Positions 51,570-60,748 of a stretch of DNA of 64,000 bases are shown piece after piece. The notes beneath the pieces were generated by a model, which saw only the letters and a list, made by a program, of their open reading frames with translations, did not search any database and was not told the DNA's origin. Source of the stretch: JAHEEL01 sp963700375 (GTDB taxonomy: Bacteria > Actinomycetota > Acidimicrobiia > Spongiisociales > UBA5794); NCBI GenBank assembly GCA_963700375.1, contig CAVOXF010000001.1, positions 124,001 through 188,000 on the forward strand, given 5' to 3'. Position 1 is the stretch's first letter. Each line of letters opens with the position of its first letter. A program made the position numbers and the translations under genes.

Positions 51570-52220
51570 TCAACTCATCGGGGAATCGAATCCGGCAAAC
51601 CCGGCCGCAGCTCTGATCTGGTCGAGATCACCGGGGTTTCGCAGCATCGCTCGAACGGCGAACGAAGCGAGCCGGTCGGCCGTTGCTCGCGCCTCCTCCG
51701 GCGTCAGTCCATCTGCCTCTGCAACCGTCCCACCGATCATCCAGACGATCGCGTGTTGGGCGAACGATGGATCGACATCGACGAATTCGCCGACCTCGAT
51801 CGCCGCTCGGATCAGTGACTCCCTGGCTGAGACAAGGCGTTCGTATCGTTCGATCGCAACCGAGAACACGGGATCCCCAAGCATCAGGTGCACCGGCGGC
51901 AGGTTGTACGGGGACCGGCAGAGGTACTCAACATCCCAGGCCAGATACCGGAAGAGGCGAATTGCAGGAGATCCGTCGGCGGCGGCTTCCCGTTCGGCAA
52001 CGGCGAGCGGTTCGTCGAGATCGAAGTCGATCAGGTCGCGCATGATCGCTTCCTTCGACTCGAAGTGATGGAAGAGCGACGGCTGCTGGATCCCAACGGC
52101 CCCGGCGATCTCGCGTGTTGACGTGCCGTGGTAGCCCTTCTGGGCGAAGAGCGCCGATGCTTCGGCGAGGATGCGCTGCCGGGTGCTCTGCTCCTCGAAT
52201 CCGGCGGGTTCGGCGACCAT
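51570..52220 (-). CDS. TetR family regulator
   Basis: A 216-residue TetR protein: TRQRILAEASALFAQKGYHGTSTREIAGAVGIQQPSLFHHFESKEAIM is the DNA-binding domain, and the C-terminal ligand domain is helical with WDVEYLCRSPYNLPPVHLML. It is divergent from the cyclic-DPG-synthetase-like gene across 169 bp that hold GATAGG-type repeats, likely its operators. It may also govern the aminotransferase 74 bases downstream. Confidence 0.85.
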   Translation of the reverse strand: MVAEPAGFEEQSTRQRILAEASALFAQKGYHGTSTREIAGAVGIQQPSLFHHFESKEAIMRDLIDFDLDEPLAVAEREAAADGSPAIRLFRYLAWDVEYLCRSPYNLPPVHLMLGDPVFSVAIERYERLVSARESLIRAAIEVGEFVDVDPSFAQHAIVWMIGGTVAEADGLTPEEARATADRLASFAVRAMLRNPGDLDQIRAAAGFAGFDSPMS

Positions 52221-52229
52221 CAGATCCTC

Positions 52230-52330
52230 TCTAGCGATTGATAGGTTAGTACCTCGCCAACGACCACGAGATGACGGCGCGCCTATGGATCGTGCATCCC
52301 TTGCCGATATCTACCCTATCGGTTGATAGG
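52230..52330. promoter_or_regulatory. two GATAGG-type operator candidates in the divergent tetR region
   Basis: CCTATC-GGTT-GATAGG (52315-52330) is a perfect 16-bp interrupted palindrome next to the plus-strand gene. CTAGCGATTGATAGG (about 52231-52245), next to the tetR start, has one matching half-site GATTGATAGG and a decayed partner. Both fit a TetR dimer controlling both directions. Confidence 0.6.
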
Positions 52331-52389
52331 TGCTAGTGTACGGCCTGGTCGACAACCGCTGGGCAATCACCTACGAATGGAGCGTGCTC

Positions 52390-53730
52390 GTGACGCAGCG
52401 CCGAGTGATCATCATTGGAGCCGCAGGCCGCGACTTCCACAACTTCAACACCCGCTACCGGAACGACGAGACGGTCAAGGTCGTAGCGTTCACCGCCGAG
52501 CAGATCCCCGGCATCGACGACCGCACCTACCCGGCGGAACTCACGGGCCCCCTCTATCCGGAGGGCATCCCGATCTTCCCCGAGGAGCGCCTCGCAGAAC
52601 TGATCGAAGAACTCGATGCCGACGAGTGCGCGTTCTCCTACAGCGACGTCTCGTATTCACACGTCATGCGCGTTGACGCGATCGTCGCCGCCGCCGGTGC
52701 GTCGTTCACGCTGCTCGGTCCCTCCGACACGATGGTCAAGAGCACCAAGCCTCTGATCTCGGTGTGTGCGGTCCGCACCGGCGCCGGCAAGAGTCAGACC
52801 ACGCGACGCGTGATCGAGCTGCTCATGGAGAAGGGCCTCAAGGCCGTCGCCATCCGCCACCCGATGCCGTACGGCGACCTCGTCGCCCAGAAGGTGCAGC
52901 GCTTCGCCGAGATCGCCGATCTCGAGAAGCATGCGTGCACGATCGAGGAGATGGAGGAGTACGAACCGCACATCGTGCGCGGCAACGTGATCTACGCCGG
53001 CGTCGACTACGAGGCGATCGTGCGCGCCGCCGAGGACGACCCGGACGGTTGTGACGTAATCGTGTGGGATGGCGGCAACAACGACTTCTCGTTCTACGAG
53101 AGCGACCTGTACATCACCGTCGCAGATCCGCATCGCCCGGGCCACGAACTGTCGTACTACCCGGGTGAAGTCAATGTCCGTCTCGCCGATGTGGTGGTGA
53201 TCAACAAGATCGACTCGGCCGACCTGGCCGGGATCGAGACGGTCCGGGCGAACGTCGCTGCGGTCAACCCGGATGCTTCGGTCGTTGAAGCCGCGTCGAC
53301 CCTGAGAATGGACGATCCTTCGGTGGTGAAAGGCAAGCGAGTGCTGGTCGTCGAAGATGGGCCAACGCTCACGCACGGTGGTATGAAGATCGGTGCCGGC
53401 GTCGTCGCCGCTACCAAGCACGGGGCGGTCGAGTTCGTCGACCCGAGGCCATACCTCGTCGGCAAGCTGAAGGAGACGTTCGAGGTCTATCCCGAGATCG
53501 GCATCGTCCTCCCGGCCATGGGCTACGGCGAGGAGCAATTGCGCGACCTCGAGGCGACGATCAAGGCAACCGACTGCGACGCCGTCGTGATTGGAACTCC
53601 GATCGACCTCTCCCGTATCATCGACATCGACAAGCCGAACACGCGGGTCTACTACGACCTCCAGGAGATCGGCGATCCAAACCTCGAGGGAATCCTCTCC
53701 GGTTTCATCGCCGAGCGCGGCCTAGCCTGA
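52390..53730 (+). CDS. cyclic 2,3-diphosphoglycerate synthetase-like GTP/ATP-binding protein
   Basis: A 446-residue P-loop protein with opening RRVIIIGAAGRDFHNFNTRYR, the P-loop AVRTGAGKSQTTR, VIWDGGNNDFSFYESDLYITVADPHRPGHELSYYPGE and VVVINKIDSADLAGIETVR (NKxD-like nucleotide specificity). This is the family annotated in archaea as cyclic 2,3-diphosphoglycerate synthetase; many bacterial members have no tested activity. The start is one of two GTG codons (52384 or 52390), with GGAG nearby. The adjacent TetR gene and operators suggest inducible expression. Upstream of argF but separated from it by a terminator hairpin. Confidence 0.75.
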   Translation: MTQRRVIIIGAAGRDFHNFNTRYRNDETVKVVAFTAEQIPGIDDRTYPAELTGPLYPEGIPIFPEERLAELIEELDADECAFSYSDVSYSHVMRVDAIVAAAGASFTLLGPSDTMVKSTKPLISVCAVRTGAGKSQTTRRVIELLMEKGLKAVAIRHPMPYGDLVAQKVQRFAEIADLEKHACTIEEMEEYEPHIVRGNVIYAGVDYEAIVRAAEDDPDGCDVIVWDGGNNDFSFYESDLYITVADPHRPGHELSYYPGEVNVRLADVVVINKIDSADLAGIETVRANVAAVNPDASVVEAASTLRMDDPSVVKGKRVLVVEDGPTLTHGGMKIGAGVVAATKHGAVEFVDPRPYLVGKLKETFEVYPEIGIVLPAMGYGEEQLRDLEATIKATDCDAVVIGTPIDLSRIIDIDKPNTRVYYDLQEIGDPNLEGILSGFIAERGLA

Positions 53731-53748
53731 CACTCACTCGGTACGCTG

Positions 53749-53779
53749 CCGGCGCCGTCCACCTGATGGGCGGCGCCGG
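53749..53779 (+). terminator. 9-bp hairpin between the cDPG-synthetase-like gene and argF
   Basis: CCGGCGCCG (53749-53757) pairs perfectly with CGGCGCCGG (53771-53779), 13-base loop, 18 bases after the upstream stop. No T run. It probably separates the two transcription units at least in part. Confidence 0.55.
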
Positions 53780-53811
53780 TCATGCAGACCGTTCAGCAGA
53801 GGAGACCAACC

Positions 53812-54813
53812 ATGGCCTACAACCTGAAGAATCGGAGCTTCGTCAAGGAGATCGATTTCGAGCCGGACGAGATGAGGTTCCTGCTCGACCTCTCCGCTGC
53901 ATTGAAGACCGCGAAGTACGCGGGGACCGAGCAGCCGAAGCTGGTCGGGAAGAACATCGCCTTGCTGTTCGAGAAGACGTCGACCCGGACAAGAGCGGCC
54001 TTCGAGGTTGCAGCGTTCGACCAGGGCGCGCATGTCACCTATCTCGACCCGTCGGGATCGCAGATGGGCCACAAGGAATCCACGGCCGACACGGCGCGGG
54101 TGCTCGGGCGCATGTACGACGCCATCGAGTATCGCGGCTCGGCGCAGGAAGACGTGGAGGAACTCGCAACCTACGCGGGCGTTCCGGTCTACAACGGCCT
54201 CACCGCCGAATGGCACCCGACCCAGATGTTGGCCGATTTTCTCACCATGCACGAGGCCAGCGGCAAGCCGTACGACCAGATCTCCTACGCCTTCGTCGGA
54301 GATCTCCGGTTCAACCTCGCTCGCTCCCACATCGTCATGGCAGCCCTGATGGGGAGCGATCTGCGGCTCGCCGGACCGGCTGAGCTCGCTCCCCCGACCG
54401 ACGTTCTCGAGATAGCGATCGAGATCGCCGCGCGCACCGGCGCCACGATCACCGTCACCGAGGACGCACAGGAAGCCGTGAAGGGCGTCGACTTCATCCA
54501 CACCGACGTGTGGGTGTCGATGGGCGAGCCGAAGGAAGTCTGGATCGACCGGGTCAATCTCCTGAAGCCCTACCAGGTCAACGCCGAACTCATGGCCGCG
54601 TCCGGCAACCCGGCGGTCAGGTTCATGCACTGCCTGCCGGCATTCCACAACGCCAAGACGGTCGTCGGCAGGGAGATCATGGAGGTAACTGACATGGCTG
54701 ACGGCCTCGAGGTGACCGAGGAGGTCTTCGAGTCCCCCGCGAGCGTCGCTTGGGACCAAGCCGAGAACCGCCTCCACACGATCAAAGCCGTACTGGTTGC
54801 AACCCTGGGGTAG
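53812..54813 (+). CDS. argF: ornithine carbamoyltransferase
   Basis: A 333-residue transcarbamylase making citrulline from ornithine and carbamoyl phosphate. Carbamoyl-phosphate site STRTR within FEKTSTRTRAAFE, HPTQMLADFLTM, and the ornithine-site MHCLPAFH near the C-terminus are all present, together with the ornithine-loop SMGEP. AGGAGACCAACC precedes ATG 53812. No other arg gene is adjacent, so it may be the catabolic or a dispersed anabolic copy. Confidence 0.93.
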   Translation: MAYNLKNRSFVKEIDFEPDEMRFLLDLSAALKTAKYAGTEQPKLVGKNIALLFEKTSTRTRAAFEVAAFDQGAHVTYLDPSGSQMGHKESTADTARVLGRMYDAIEYRGSAQEDVEELATYAGVPVYNGLTAEWHPTQMLADFLTMHEASGKPYDQISYAFVGDLRFNLARSHIVMAALMGSDLRLAGPAELAPPTDVLEIAIEIAARTGATITVTEDAQEAVKGVDFIHTDVWVSMGEPKEVWIDRVNLLKPYQVNAELMAASGNPAVRFMHCLPAFHNAKTVVGREIMEVTDMADGLEVTEEVFESPASVAWDQAENRLHTIKAVLVATLG

Positions 54814-54839
54814 AAGAGCTACCAGTCTTCAACCCTCAT

Positions 54840-54863
54840 GTCCCCCCAAGCATGTGGGGGGAC
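54840..54863 (+). terminator. terminator after argF
   Basis: GTCCCCCC (54840-54847) and GGGGGGAC (54856-54863) form a perfect 8-bp stem around AAGCATGT, 27 bases after the argF stop. Confidence 0.6.
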
Positions 54864-54906
54864 GACACATGAGCACACGGAGCGGACCACCGGGTACCCT
54901 CATCCC

Positions 54907-55947
54907 ATGGCGAGCATCCTGCTCGATTCGGTCTCGGTGGCGCGGTCGGGGAATCAGGTCGTCCACCACCTGACCCTGGCGGTCGAGGACCAAGAACTCC
55001 TCGTCCTCATCGGGCCGTCCGGGTGCGGAAAGACGACGATCTTGCGCGCCGTAGCGGGACTCGAGCCACTCTCCGGCGGCGACATTCTCTTTGATGGCCG
55101 GAACATGGACGGCGTGGCCTCAGCCCGTCGCGACGTGGCGATGGTCTTCCAGGACAACGCCCTCTTCCCGAGAAAGTCGGTCCGATCGAACGTCTCGTTC
55201 CCGCTCGAAGTCCGCAACATCAAACAGGAAGAGATCGATCAACGAGTCCTCGCAGAGGCCAGGACACTGTCGATCGAGCGATTTCTCGACCGGATGCCCG
55301 ATCACCTCTCGGCCGGCCATCAGCAACTCGTCCAAGCAGCGCGAGCCCTCGTTCGCCGACCATCCGTGTTCCTGCTCGACGAACCGCTATCCCGCATGGA
55401 TTCCGGGAACCGCAAGATGATGCGCGCCGAGATCCGCTTGCTCCAGACGGGCTACGGCGTCACAACCCTGTACGCAACCAACGACCAGGAAGAGGCCATG
55501 GCGATCGCCGACCGCGTCGCGGTGATCGACGACGGCCGACTCCGCCAACTCGGGACGCCAGGCGAGATCTACCACCATCCCGTTGACACATTCGTGGCGG
55601 GATTCGTCGGCTCCCCGGCGATGTCGTTTCTGCAGGGAATGGTGTCGGAGCGCGAGGTCGGCGTTGCCGCGGGGGCGCTTCCGGTGCCGGCGCAGACGCC
55701 GTCCGGGCCGGTCACCGTGGGCGTCCGGCCGCACGACTGGCATGTCGTTCCCACAGCCGGTCTACGCGGAGTTGTTGCGTCCGTCGAGCATCACGGCGAC
55801 TTCGCATTCGCCGGAGTCGACCTTGGTCCGGATCGGATCACGATGCGTTTCGACGATGTGCCGGCCGTCGGCGACACCATCGAGATCTGGACACGTCGAT
55901 TCCACCTCTTCGGCGCTTCGGGCCGAGCGGTCGCCCACATCGAGTAA
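54907..55947 (+). CDS. orphan ABC transporter ATPase with altered catalytic motifs
   Basis: A 346-residue MalK/UgpC-like ATPase: Walker A GPSGCGKT (36-43), Q-loop VFQDNALFP, Walker B VFLLDEPLS with E159, and a C-terminal OB/TOBE-like domain from ~240. Two motifs deviate: the signature is LSAGH (134-138) instead of LSGGQ, and the H-loop reads YATNDQEEAMA, with N192 where catalytic His is expected. No permease or binding protein is adjacent. It may be a weak or non-hydrolysing subunit, or act in regulation. GTG/ATG alternatives upstream lack a binding site, so ATG 54907 is used. Confidence 0.8.
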   Translation: MASILLDSVSVARSGNQVVHHLTLAVEDQELLVLIGPSGCGKTTILRAVAGLEPLSGGDILFDGRNMDGVASARRDVAMVFQDNALFPRKSVRSNVSFPLEVRNIKQEEIDQRVLAEARTLSIERFLDRMPDHLSAGHQQLVQAARALVRRPSVFLLDEPLSRMDSGNRKMMRAEIRLLQTGYGVTTLYATNDQEEAMAIADRVAVIDDGRLRQLGTPGEIYHHPVDTFVAGFVGSPAMSFLQGMVSEREVGVAAGALPVPAQTPSGPVTVGVRPHDWHVVPTAGLRGVVASVEHHGDFAFAGVDLGPDRITMRFDDVPAVGDTIEIWTRRFHLFGASGRAVAHIE

Positions 55948-55998
55948 TGCCTCACGCTTCTTCGTGCACGGGCCACACCGAGAGCGGGGCGATCTGCG

Positions 55999-56018
55999 TT
56001 CGAGGCAGAAGCCTCGAA
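55999..56018 (+). terminator. hairpin after the orphan ABC ATPase gene
   Basis: TTCGAGGC (55999-56006), loop AGAA, GCCTCGAA (56011-56018): perfect 8-bp stem 52 bases after the stop codon, followed by TCC. Compatible with a weak terminator. Confidence 0.5.
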
Positions 56019-56109
56019 TCCTCTCCGACCGGAAGCTGTACCCGATTAGGGTGACACGGCTACGAATCCCTATCGCAAGCGCCGACTCAAGACGACAGAG
56101 GAGACACCG

Positions 56110-56523
56110 ATGACGCAGCAACCGGCCGGTTGGTATACCGATCCGACGAGCCAGTACTCATACCGATACTGGAACGGGCAGCAATGGACGAACCAGGTCA
56201 GCAGCGCTGGCGCAACCGCGACCGACCCCAATCCGATGGGCGCCGATGTTGCCACCGCACCTCCTGCACCCGGCACGGCCGCCCCGATGCCACCGCAGCC
56301 CCAGCCGACCACGACCGTTCAGGTCACTCAGAAGAGAGGTTCGGCGTTCGGGACAATCATCGGCGTGGTGCTCGCGATCATTGCGATCGTCGTGCTGATC
56401 GCAATCCTGATGAACCTGTCCTCCAGCGACGACACGACCGACACCACGGCTCCGGCCACGACGACGGAGGCTCCGGCGACCACGACGGAGGCTCCGGCGA
56501 CCACGACAACCGCAGGCGGCTGA
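56110..56523 (+). CDS. DUF2510 membrane protein with Thr-rich tail
   Basis: A 137-residue protein. DUF2510 is at residues 5-30 (PAGWYTDPTSQYSYRYWNGQQWT), then a Pro/Ala-rich linker, a membrane helix at ~83-103 (IIGVVLAIIAIVVLIAILMNL) and a C-terminal repeat of TTEAPAT units (DNA period 24 bp). DUF2510 proteins are common actinobacterial membrane proteins of unknown role. AGGAGACACCG precedes ATG 56110. A strong terminator follows. Confidence 0.85.
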   Translation: MTQQPAGWYTDPTSQYSYRYWNGQQWTNQVSSAGATATDPNPMGADVATAPPAPGTAAPMPPQPQPTTTVQVTQKRGSAFGTIIGVVLAIIAIVVLIAILMNLSSSDDTTDTTAPATTTEAPATTTEAPATTTTAGG

Positions 56524-56551
56524 ACCGGGTACCGATCGGGCGAAGCAGAGC

Positions 56552-56590
56552 GGGAAGAGGCGGTCTCCGGCAGGGAGGCCGCCTCTTCCC
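56552..56590 (+). terminator. terminator after the DUF2510 gene
   Basis: GGGAAGAGGCGG (56552-56563) pairs perfectly with CCGCCTCTTCCC (56579-56590), 15-base loop, followed by GTCTGTTG. It lies between convergent genes and may act in both directions. Confidence 0.75.
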
Positions 56591-56610
56591 GTCTGTTGTC
56601 ACCGAACCTT

Positions 56611-56796
56611 CTACCAGGGGCGGCTGAGCACGCCACCGAGCAGGACCGAAACCAGAACGCCGCCCGGCAAGGTCCCCATGTAGGACAGTTCCCAGCCGAT
56701 GTTGCCGAAGAACAGCATCAACAACCACGTGGCCGGGAATGTGAAGATTGCGAACGCAATGAAGGCTGCCAACAAGGCCTTGACGAAATCACCCAT
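56611..56796 (-). CDS. small two-helix membrane protein
   Basis: A 61-residue protein from ATG 56796, which is preceded by GAGGAGACAAGCG. Two hydrophobic helices, about 4-29 (VKALLAAFIAFAIFTFPATWLLML) and 40-57 (LPGGVLVSVLLGGVL). No family recognised. Convergent with the DUF2510 gene and divergent from mscS. Confidence 0.6.
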   Translation of the reverse strand: MGDFVKALLAAFIAFAIFTFPATWLLMLFFGNIGWELSYMGTLPGGVLVSVLLGGVLSRPW

Positions 56797-56944
56797 CGCT
56801 TGTCTCCTCGGTTGCTGCGCTTGATCGGACGCTACCACGATAATCGGACCGCGGCGGCACCCCTCTGTCACCACCCGTTGGACCGACCCCGTGACCACGT
56901 CGTTGGTGCCGTGGATTGAGTGGCGCCGCCTCTACGATGGCTCA

Positions 56945-57853
56945 ATGACCACGTGGATCGAGACGAATCTCGGATTCCCACCGGACCTCACGCGACGCAT
57001 CAGCGCGACGCTCATGCTCGTGGTCCTCATCGTCCTGATTCGATGGCTGATCGCCCGCTGGCTGAGCCGATCCATCTCGGACGGAGACATCCTGTTCCGG
57101 TCCCGGAAAGCACTGAGCTATCTCTCGACGGTGGTGCTGGTTCTCCTCCTCACGTGGATCTGGCTGCCGTTCTTCAACGACCTCGGCACGTTTCTCGGCC
57201 TCCTCAGCGCCGGTCTCGCTATTGCGCTCGCCGACGTGTTCATGGACCTTGCCGGCTGGGTGTTCATCATCTTCCGGCGGCCGTTCAAGGTCGGGGATCG
57301 GATCGAGATCGACGGAACAGCCGGCGACGTGATCGATATCCGAGCCTTCCGCTTCACCCTGCTGGAGATCAAGAACTGGGTCGACGCCGACCAGTCAACC
57401 GGCCGCCTCGTACACGTCCCGAACGGGAAGCTCTTCAAGAACGCCGCGGCGAACTACACCGAGGGCTTCTTCCACATCTGGCACGAGATCCCGGTACTCG
57501 TGACCTTCGAATCAGATTGGCACCGAGCCGAGGAGATCCTCCGAGAAAGCATCGCTCCCCTTGCGATCGCTGAGGAAGAGTTGCGCCGCCACCAGAAGAT
57601 CGCGAGCGCTGCACGCGACTACTTCATCAGCTTCCGGGAGTTGCGGCCAACCGTGTACGTTTCGGCCCGAGACAGCGGCGTGCTCCTTACCGTGCGGGTT
57701 CTCGTGGAGGCGCGGGGACGCCGCGGCGTGGACGATCAGTTCTGGCGCGCGACGCTGGAGGCATTCGCGGACGAGCCCGATGTCGAACTCGCCTATCCCA
57801 CGACCCGCGCGTATCTCCATGACCCGCTCATCGTGCACACCGGAGGCACGTAG
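56945..57853 (+). CDS. small-conductance mechanosensitive channel (MscS family)
   Basis: A 302-residue MscS-type channel. Two or three N-terminal helices are followed by the pore-lining segment GLLSAGLAIALADVFMDLAGWVFIIFRRPFKVGDRIEI, which contains the Gly/Ala-rich pore helix and the beta-domain entry. VPNGKLFKNAAANYTEGF and a C-terminal alpha/beta vestibule complete it. It would open under osmotic down-shock. ATG 56945 is used since the first helix begins shortly after. Confidence 0.88.
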   Translation: MTTWIETNLGFPPDLTRRISATLMLVVLIVLIRWLIARWLSRSISDGDILFRSRKALSYLSTVVLVLLLTWIWLPFFNDLGTFLGLLSAGLAIALADVFMDLAGWVFIIFRRPFKVGDRIEIDGTAGDVIDIRAFRFTLLEIKNWVDADQSTGRLVHVPNGKLFKNAAANYTEGFFHIWHEIPVLVTFESDWHRAEEILRESIAPLAIAEEELRRHQKIASAARDYFISFRELRPTVYVSARDSGVLLTVRVLVEARGRRGVDDQFWRATLEAFADEPDVELAYPTTRAYLHDPLIVHTGGT

Positions 57854-57970
57854 CCGTTCAGACGGGAAGTACGAGAATCCACTTCGGTTCGTCGACCTTC
57901 GCCGACATCCCGGCGTGCGATCGACGATCGGCCGCTCTCGCCGTGTGCGGAGGGTTCGACGTCGTCGGCC

Positions 57971-60454
57971 TTACCCGCGCTGGCTCTTCAGCGCATCCAG
58001 CTCAGCCTTGGCCGACTCGACGCGGACACGGGCCTTGAGGGTGCGGCGCTGCACGGTCTCCTTCCACCCGAGGAGTCCTTCGATCTCAGCCTCCGTGACC
58101 GGTTCGTCTGCCTCCGTCCGGCGACTTGCAGCATCGAGTTCCGCAGTTGCATCGGCGAGCCGTCGCTCGAGCGTCTTGAGCCGAGCTTCCGCCTCGGCCA
58201 GGTTCTCCTCCGCTTCCGTGAGCGTCCGGTGATGGCCGGACTCTGGTCCGGCAAGGAGATCGACCGATTCTCCGGCGAGCACAACGGCGGTCATCGGCAA
58301 CTGCCAGAGCAGTCGATCGAGGTCGCCGCCGAAGGCATCGAGGGTGTTATCTCCACGAATCCGCATCGTGGCGAACACGATGGCCGCGTCGGCACACATG
58401 CGCACGATCGCCGCCTGATCGGGATCGACAAGACAGACCACCTCGGCGGGGATACGTGCGTCGGACAGCATAGATTCGAGTTCGGCCTGCACTTCGTGCG
58501 TGTCGGTCGGGCCGGTGGCGGTCAGCAGCCGAATCTTCGAGCGTCCCCAAGCCCCGGTTCTCGTGAAGAGGTAGGCAGAGAGGAGCGCGAGCCGACTCGA
58601 GTCATCGCCGGCCCACCACACGTCGATCCGTCGATTGCGCTTGTCCCTCGAGTTGAGCGCGCCCCAGCGCTGTTCGTCGCTCGACATGGCGACCACGTTC
58701 ACTCCGAGGCGCGCGATATCACGCAGTGATCGGACGTAGAGGACTCGCCGGTCCTCAGCCGGCTGCTCCGGCCACCCGAACAGAGCAGTGTTCGCCCGCA
58801 ATGCCCCCACACCCGTCGCCTGGACGACGACCGGCAGCGCCTCCAGCCCGTCAACTGCGAGAACGGCTCTCGAGTAGATATCGAGGCCGAGCTCGTCGAT
58901 CTGATTGCGAAGTTCGGCGTCGACGGCATCACGCTCCCGACGCGCCAGAGCGCCTTCGCCCTGCATCACACGCATCGCGATCGTGAAACCGCTCCCGCCC
59001 TCCAACCACGACGCGAAACGAATCAGACGCTCACGGCGCCTCGGGTCGGCGGAGAACGCGATGATCTGCGGACGCCAATTCCTGGCGTGCTGCTCCTCGT
59101 TCGACAAGGCCCGAACGCTCGATATCGCCCTCTTGAAATGGTGAGACGGAGCGGAGTCGGCCCACCGCTCCGGTCCCGACCGGCGCGACAGATACTGGTA
59201 CACGACGAAGAGCACGAGGAGTGCCGCGGCCCCGGCGAGGACGTTGATGGCGAGCATCGCTCCGAGACAGGCAATCGCTCCGAGAAGGCTCAGCCGCTGA
59301 TCGAAGAAGCGGAAACGCGGACGGAACGACGGGCTCTTCGCGCGAGCCTCCCAATACGTGGCGTAGTTGAGGAGGCCGTACGAAATGAGGAAGAACATGG
59401 ACACGACCGCCGCGATCGCGTCCAGGCTCCCGAGGCCGAGCGTCGCGACGGCGATGACGAGCGAGAAGGCGGCCGCCCGGCGCGGATTCGATTGTGGTCC
59501 GTGTCCCTTCGCGAAGAAGTTCAGAACCGGAAACACACGGTCGGATGCCAGCGACTGCAGGATTCGGGGTGCCCCGAGAAACGATGCCATCGCCGATGAC
59601 AGCGTCGCAGCGATCACGCCGACCACGATCAGCGGACCGATCACCGCGATCGAACGCATCGCTTCTCCGGCATCGTCGATCAGACGCACCTGCGGGATCG
59701 AGGCGGCGATGATGAAGGCGACCGTGACGTAGACGACGGTCGACAGGCCGACTGCGGCGAACGTGCCGAGCGGAAGACTCTTGGCCGGGTCCTTGAGATC
59801 CCCCGACATGCTGACGCCCTGGGTGAACCCGGTCACCGCAGGGAAGAAGATGGCGAACACGGCCCAGAACCCGATCGCCTCAGGTGGAGCACTCCAGGAT
59901 TGGCCGAGGATCGCCGAGTCGGCCGTGCCGATCCCCCCGAGGTAGAACGAAGCCAGCGCGAGTGCGAGAAACGCCATCACAACGAACTGGAAACGGCTGG
60001 CGACATCGGCACCGGCCCACACGAAACCGGACAGGACCAAGACGGCGAAGAGCGCGATCAGCTGGACGGCGATCTTGGAATCGAGTCCGAAGAGATCAGC
60101 GGTGACCTCGCCGAAGCCGATAGCGTAGAAGCCCACCGAGACCGACTGGGCGAGGAAGAGGACGACGCCGATGGCACCGCCGAATTCGACACCGAGCGTC
60201 CTCGAGATGAGGTAGTAGTCGCCACCGCCACCGACTTGGATATTGGTAGCGATCGCAGCGAGGGAGATGCTGGTCAGGACCGCCACGCCGGTCGCGAGGC
60301 CGATGATTGCCAGCGTCTGCGCCAGGCCGGCGTTGCCGACCACGAACCCCATCCGCAGGAACAGGATGATCCCGAGGATGGTGAGGATCGACGGCGTGAA
60401 GACGCCCGTGAAGGTGCCAAGCGTGCCCTGGTGCGTTGCGCGTGTTGCTGCCAC
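57971..60454 (-). CDS. cation-chloride cotransporter family (APC superfamily) permease
   Basis: An 827-residue transporter. The 12-helix core spans about 18-440, starting with GTFTGVFTPSILTILGIILFLRMGFVVG, the N-terminal signature of Na-K-Cl/K-Cl cotransporters, then GGGGDYYLISRTLGVEFGG and FPAVTGFTQGVSMSGDLKDPAKSLP. A soluble C-terminal domain (~450-770) has Usp-like segments, and a final coiled coil of ~60 residues is rich in E, A and R. The ions carried cannot be read from the sequence. Monocistronic. Confidence 0.88.
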   Translation of the reverse strand: MAATRATHQGTLGTFTGVFTPSILTILGIILFLRMGFVVGNAGLAQTLAIIGLATGVAVLTSISLAAIATNIQVGGGGDYYLISRTLGVEFGGAIGVVLFLAQSVSVGFYAIGFGEVTADLFGLDSKIAVQLIALFAVLVLSGFVWAGADVASRFQFVVMAFLALALASFYLGGIGTADSAILGQSWSAPPEAIGFWAVFAIFFPAVTGFTQGVSMSGDLKDPAKSLPLGTFAAVGLSTVVYVTVAFIIAASIPQVRLIDDAGEAMRSIAVIGPLIVVGVIAATLSSAMASFLGAPRILQSLASDRVFPVLNFFAKGHGPQSNPRRAAAFSLVIAVATLGLGSLDAIAAVVSMFFLISYGLLNYATYWEARAKSPSFRPRFRFFDQRLSLLGAIACLGAMLAINVLAGAAALLVLFVVYQYLSRRSGPERWADSAPSHHFKRAISSVRALSNEEQHARNWRPQIIAFSADPRRRERLIRFASWLEGGSGFTIAMRVMQGEGALARRERDAVDAELRNQIDELGLDIYSRAVLAVDGLEALPVVVQATGVGALRANTALFGWPEQPAEDRRVLYVRSLRDIARLGVNVVAMSSDEQRWGALNSRDKRNRRIDVWWAGDDSSRLALLSAYLFTRTGAWGRSKIRLLTATGPTDTHEVQAELESMLSDARIPAEVVCLVDPDQAAIVRMCADAAIVFATMRIRGDNTLDAFGGDLDRLLWQLPMTAVVLAGESVDLLAGPESGHHRTLTEAEENLAEAEARLKTLERRLADATAELDAASRRTEADEPVTEAEIEGLLGWKETVQRRTLKARVRVESAKAELDALKSQRG

Positions 60455-60489
60455 GGCGCCATTCTGCCGTAGTGCGCGTCACCAGCGTG

Positions 60490-60600
60490 GTCATCCCGCT
60501 ACGCCGAGAACCCGGGGTTCTGAGCCGTCTTCTTGGCGCCGCGTCACATACGAGATGGAGAAACCAGGGTTCGTATCGCAGGCGTTCCGGCTCGGCAGGC
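60490..60600. repeat. diverged copy of the 42.7-kb repeat family
   Basis: GCGTCACATACGAGATGGAG followed by AAACCAGGGTTCG matches the unit at 42721-42840 (GCGTCACATACGATGCGGAG, AACCCTGGGTTCG). A preceding GAGAACCCGGGGTTCTGAGCCG looks like part of another unit, so this locus may also be a tandem pair. It sits between the cation-chloride cotransporter and the cys leader. A dispersed intergenic repeat of unknown role. Confidence 0.6.
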
Positions 60601-60748
60601 ACCCCCGCAGCCGTTGATCGCCGGCTGCGTCGAAGACGGTTGCCGATCTTCTACCGCCGTTCGGCAGAGCACGACAGGAGCGCGTTCAGGCCGGGATGAG
60701 ATTCCGTCAAGATTGGCGCTGAATCGCGGGTAGCATCGAGATCCGATC

